Source: JBKCHH01 sp046302855 (lineage in GTDB: Bacteria; Pseudomonadota; Alphaproteobacteria; Rickettsiales; UBA8987). Taken from it: DNA of 7,787 bases. The notes under the pieces were generated by a model. The model was not told the origin of the DNA, made no database searches, and saw only the letters and a program-made list of their open reading frames with translations. The position numbers and the translations under genes were made by a program. Each line of letters opens with the position of its first letter. Position 1 is the stretch's first letter. Positions 6,583-7,787 of this stretch are shown here, piece after piece. The stretch spans positions 1 to 7,787 of the forward strand of contig JBKCHH010000032.1 in assembly GCA_046302855.1 (NCBI GenBank), read 5' to 3'.

Positions 6583-7257
6583 CTAAATCGCAATATCGTC
6601 ATTTAAATTAACATTGCTATTGGCAGACATATCTGTGCGATACCTATTCACAGTTTCTGGATATTTTAAACCAGCCACTATTGAAAGACTACGCAAAACG
6701 GCGAATAGATGAAAATCATCATTAGACAAGCCAGTATTTACATACAAATTTGGCTTTGGCTTCGCTTCATTTGCTTTTTTTAATATAAGCTCTAATTTTT
6801 CTAGATGTTTATTAGCTTTTTCTATGTGAATTGCTGAATCGGCAAGGTTTGCTTCAAAAGAGCCAATCATATGCTCCTTCTTTTTAGTGAAATAGTGCTT
6901 TGCTCCAAATGTTCTAAATTCTTCAAAATCTGCCTTTATCCAACGAGGCATACAAAGCCTGTAGAGATATTCCTTTGTTTCTTCTAACCACACATTTAGC
7001 TCTTCGTTTTTTAAATTATCATCAATTTCTTTTCTACCAAAGCGATTATCAACATAGTGAACAATATCCATACTTTCTGGTAAAAACCTGCCATTGTTGG
7101 TTTTTAAAATGGGAACTTGTTTAACCCCTATCATAGAAAATGGAGTTTTTTCATCATCATTTTGCAAAATTACATTTTCAAAGGGAACGTTTTTTATGCC
7201 AAAAATCATTCTTGCCTTTACACAATATGGGCAATGATCATAAGTATATAGTTCCAT
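6583..7257 (-). CDS. grxB: Glutaredoxin 2 (GrxB type)
   Basis: A 224-residue glutaredoxin with a GST-like two-domain build. It would reduce protein disulfides and mixed disulfides with glutathione in the cytoplasm. The N-terminal thioredoxin fold (about 1-75) carries the dithiol site CPYC (C9, C12) in LYTYDHCPYCVKARMIFG, the cis-proline motif KQVPIL (P49), and the glutathione-contact segment PESMDIVHYVD (60-70). The helical C-terminal domain (about 85-224) keeps the pattern of E. coli Grx2, including LSNDDFHLFAVLRSLSIVAG and a final NVNLNDDIAI. It is slightly longer than the E. coli protein (215). The start ATG lies three bases after the nadK stop, so the two are probably one transcript, although no ribosome site is visible. 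Its stop is seven bases from the convergent glmM stop, with no terminator hairpin seen between them. Confidence 0.93.
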   Translation of the reverse strand: MELYTYDHCPYCVKARMIFGIKNVPFENVILQNDDEKTPFSMIGVKQVPILKTNNGRFLPESMDIVHYVDNRFGRKEIDDNLKNEELNVWLEETKEYLYRLCMPRWIKADFEEFRTFGAKHYFTKKKEHMIGSFEANLADSAIHIEKANKHLEKLELILKKANEAKPKPNLYVNTGLSNDDFHLFAVLRSLSIVAGLKYPETVNRYRTDMSANSNVNLNDDIAI

Positions 7258-7260
7258 AAT

Positions 7261-7787
7261 CTACTGAATAAATTGTTCTCTTAATATCCGCTCTTCTAAA
7301 GAATGCCCGGGGTCAAAAAGTATTTTTAAGTGATTAGACTTATCTATTCTAATTTCAACCTCTTTTATATTATTGAATTGATTAAAATCTGCCACTGCAT
7401 TAACTGGGCGTTTTTCTGTATCCAACACAGTAAATTTTATTATAGCATCATTTGGAAGCAAGGCTCCACGCCATCTTCTTGGGCGAAAAGGAGAAATTGG
7501 GGTAAGGGCAAGCAAATCGGTATTTAGTGGCAAAATTGTTCCACCAACAGATAAATTATAAGCACTAGAACCAGCAGGGGTCGCCACCAAAGCCCCATCA
7601 CAAATCATTTCTGGAATCTTTACCACCCCATCTACTTCAATTTTTAAATAGCTTGCCCTTGCATTACTCCGATACAAAAAAACCTCATTAATAGCCGTTG
7701 CCTTATATTCTGTGCCATTACTAGCCAGTGCCTTCATTTTAAGGGTTGGAATTTTAGTGGTTTTGGCATCATCTAACCTTTCTAGCA
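7261..7787 (-). CDS. nadK: NAD kinase, C-terminal part (cut by the window edge)
   Basis: The frame is open to the right edge, so the N-terminus with the GGDG motif lies outside. About 174 residues are visible. NAD kinase phosphorylates NAD to NADP with ATP or polyphosphate. Visible conserved parts are TAINEV (the NE substrate motif), the segment DGALVATPAGSSAYNLSVGG, and ALTPISPFRPRRWRGALLP followed by RPVNAVADF. The last two are characteristic of the short (about 255 residues) alphaproteobacterial NAD kinases, and this is the best taxonomic marker in the window. An internal ATG at 7737 could be taken for a start, but the codons before it (LERLDDAKTTKIPTLK) continue the family pattern and no ribosome site precedes it. 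It is followed after three bases by grxB. Confidence 0.95.
   Translation of the reverse strand, partial: LERLDDAKTTKIPTLKMKALASNGTEYKATAINEVFLYRSNARASYLKIEVDGVVKIPEMICDGALVATPAGSSAYNLSVGGTILPLNTDLLALTPISPFRPRRWRGALLPNDAIIKFTVLDTEKRPVNAVADFNQFNNIKEVEIRIDKSNHLKILFDPGHSLEERILREQFIQ

Noticed and set aside
6560..6600. Bidirectional terminator between the convergent glmM and grxB genes
   Set aside because: I found no inverted repeat in or near the 7-bp gap between the stop codons.

Overview
The window is an AT-rich (roughly 35-40% G+C by eye), gene-dense piece of a bacterial chromosome. It most likely comes from an alphaproteobacterium. The best evidence is the partial NAD kinase at the right edge, whose stretch 'SPFRPRRWRGALLP' and overall pattern match the short alphaproteobacterial type. 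A ubiquinone-type UbiE and a low-G+C, Rickettsiales-like base composition agree with this, but the order or genus cannot be fixed from here. TGA is used as a stop (bioF and the small ORF) and TGG encodes Trp, so the standard bacterial code applies. No mobile element, CRISPR array or phage gene is visible.

Layout. Bases 1-65 hold no certain gene. A tRNA-Val(GAC) lies at 66-142 on the minus strand. To its right is a minus-strand series that, in transcription order, reads bioF (4163-3072), ubiE (3075-2308), a previously uncalled 55-codon gene (2315-2148), rluD (2151-1177), rodZ-like (1075-164), then the tRNA. The first four genes overlap each other by 4, 8 and 4 bases, so they look like one translationally coupled operon. 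rodZ follows a 101-bp gap and probably has its own promoter. On the plus strand, bioB (4165-5211) and glmM (5226-6575) form a second unit that diverges from bioF, with only one base between the two start codons. glmM then converges on a third unit, nadK (partial) and grxB, which runs leftward from the right edge.

Functionally this is mostly housekeeping. BioF and BioB catalyse the first committed and the last steps of biotin ring assembly. UbiE serves ubiquinone synthesis. RluD modifies 23S rRNA. GlmM supplies glucosamine-1-phosphate for peptidoglycan and LPS, and the RodZ-like protein would act in cell shape. NadK makes NADP, and Grx2 is a thiol-redox protein.

No exotic system is evident. 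The points most worth a second look are the coupled 55-codon gene between ubiE and rluD, the one-base divergent bioF/bioB junction without Shine-Dalgarno sites, a shortened loop in BioF, a Cys-Gly tail on BioB, and a Grx2 that closely resembles the enterobacterial protein in an apparently alphaproteobacterial genome.
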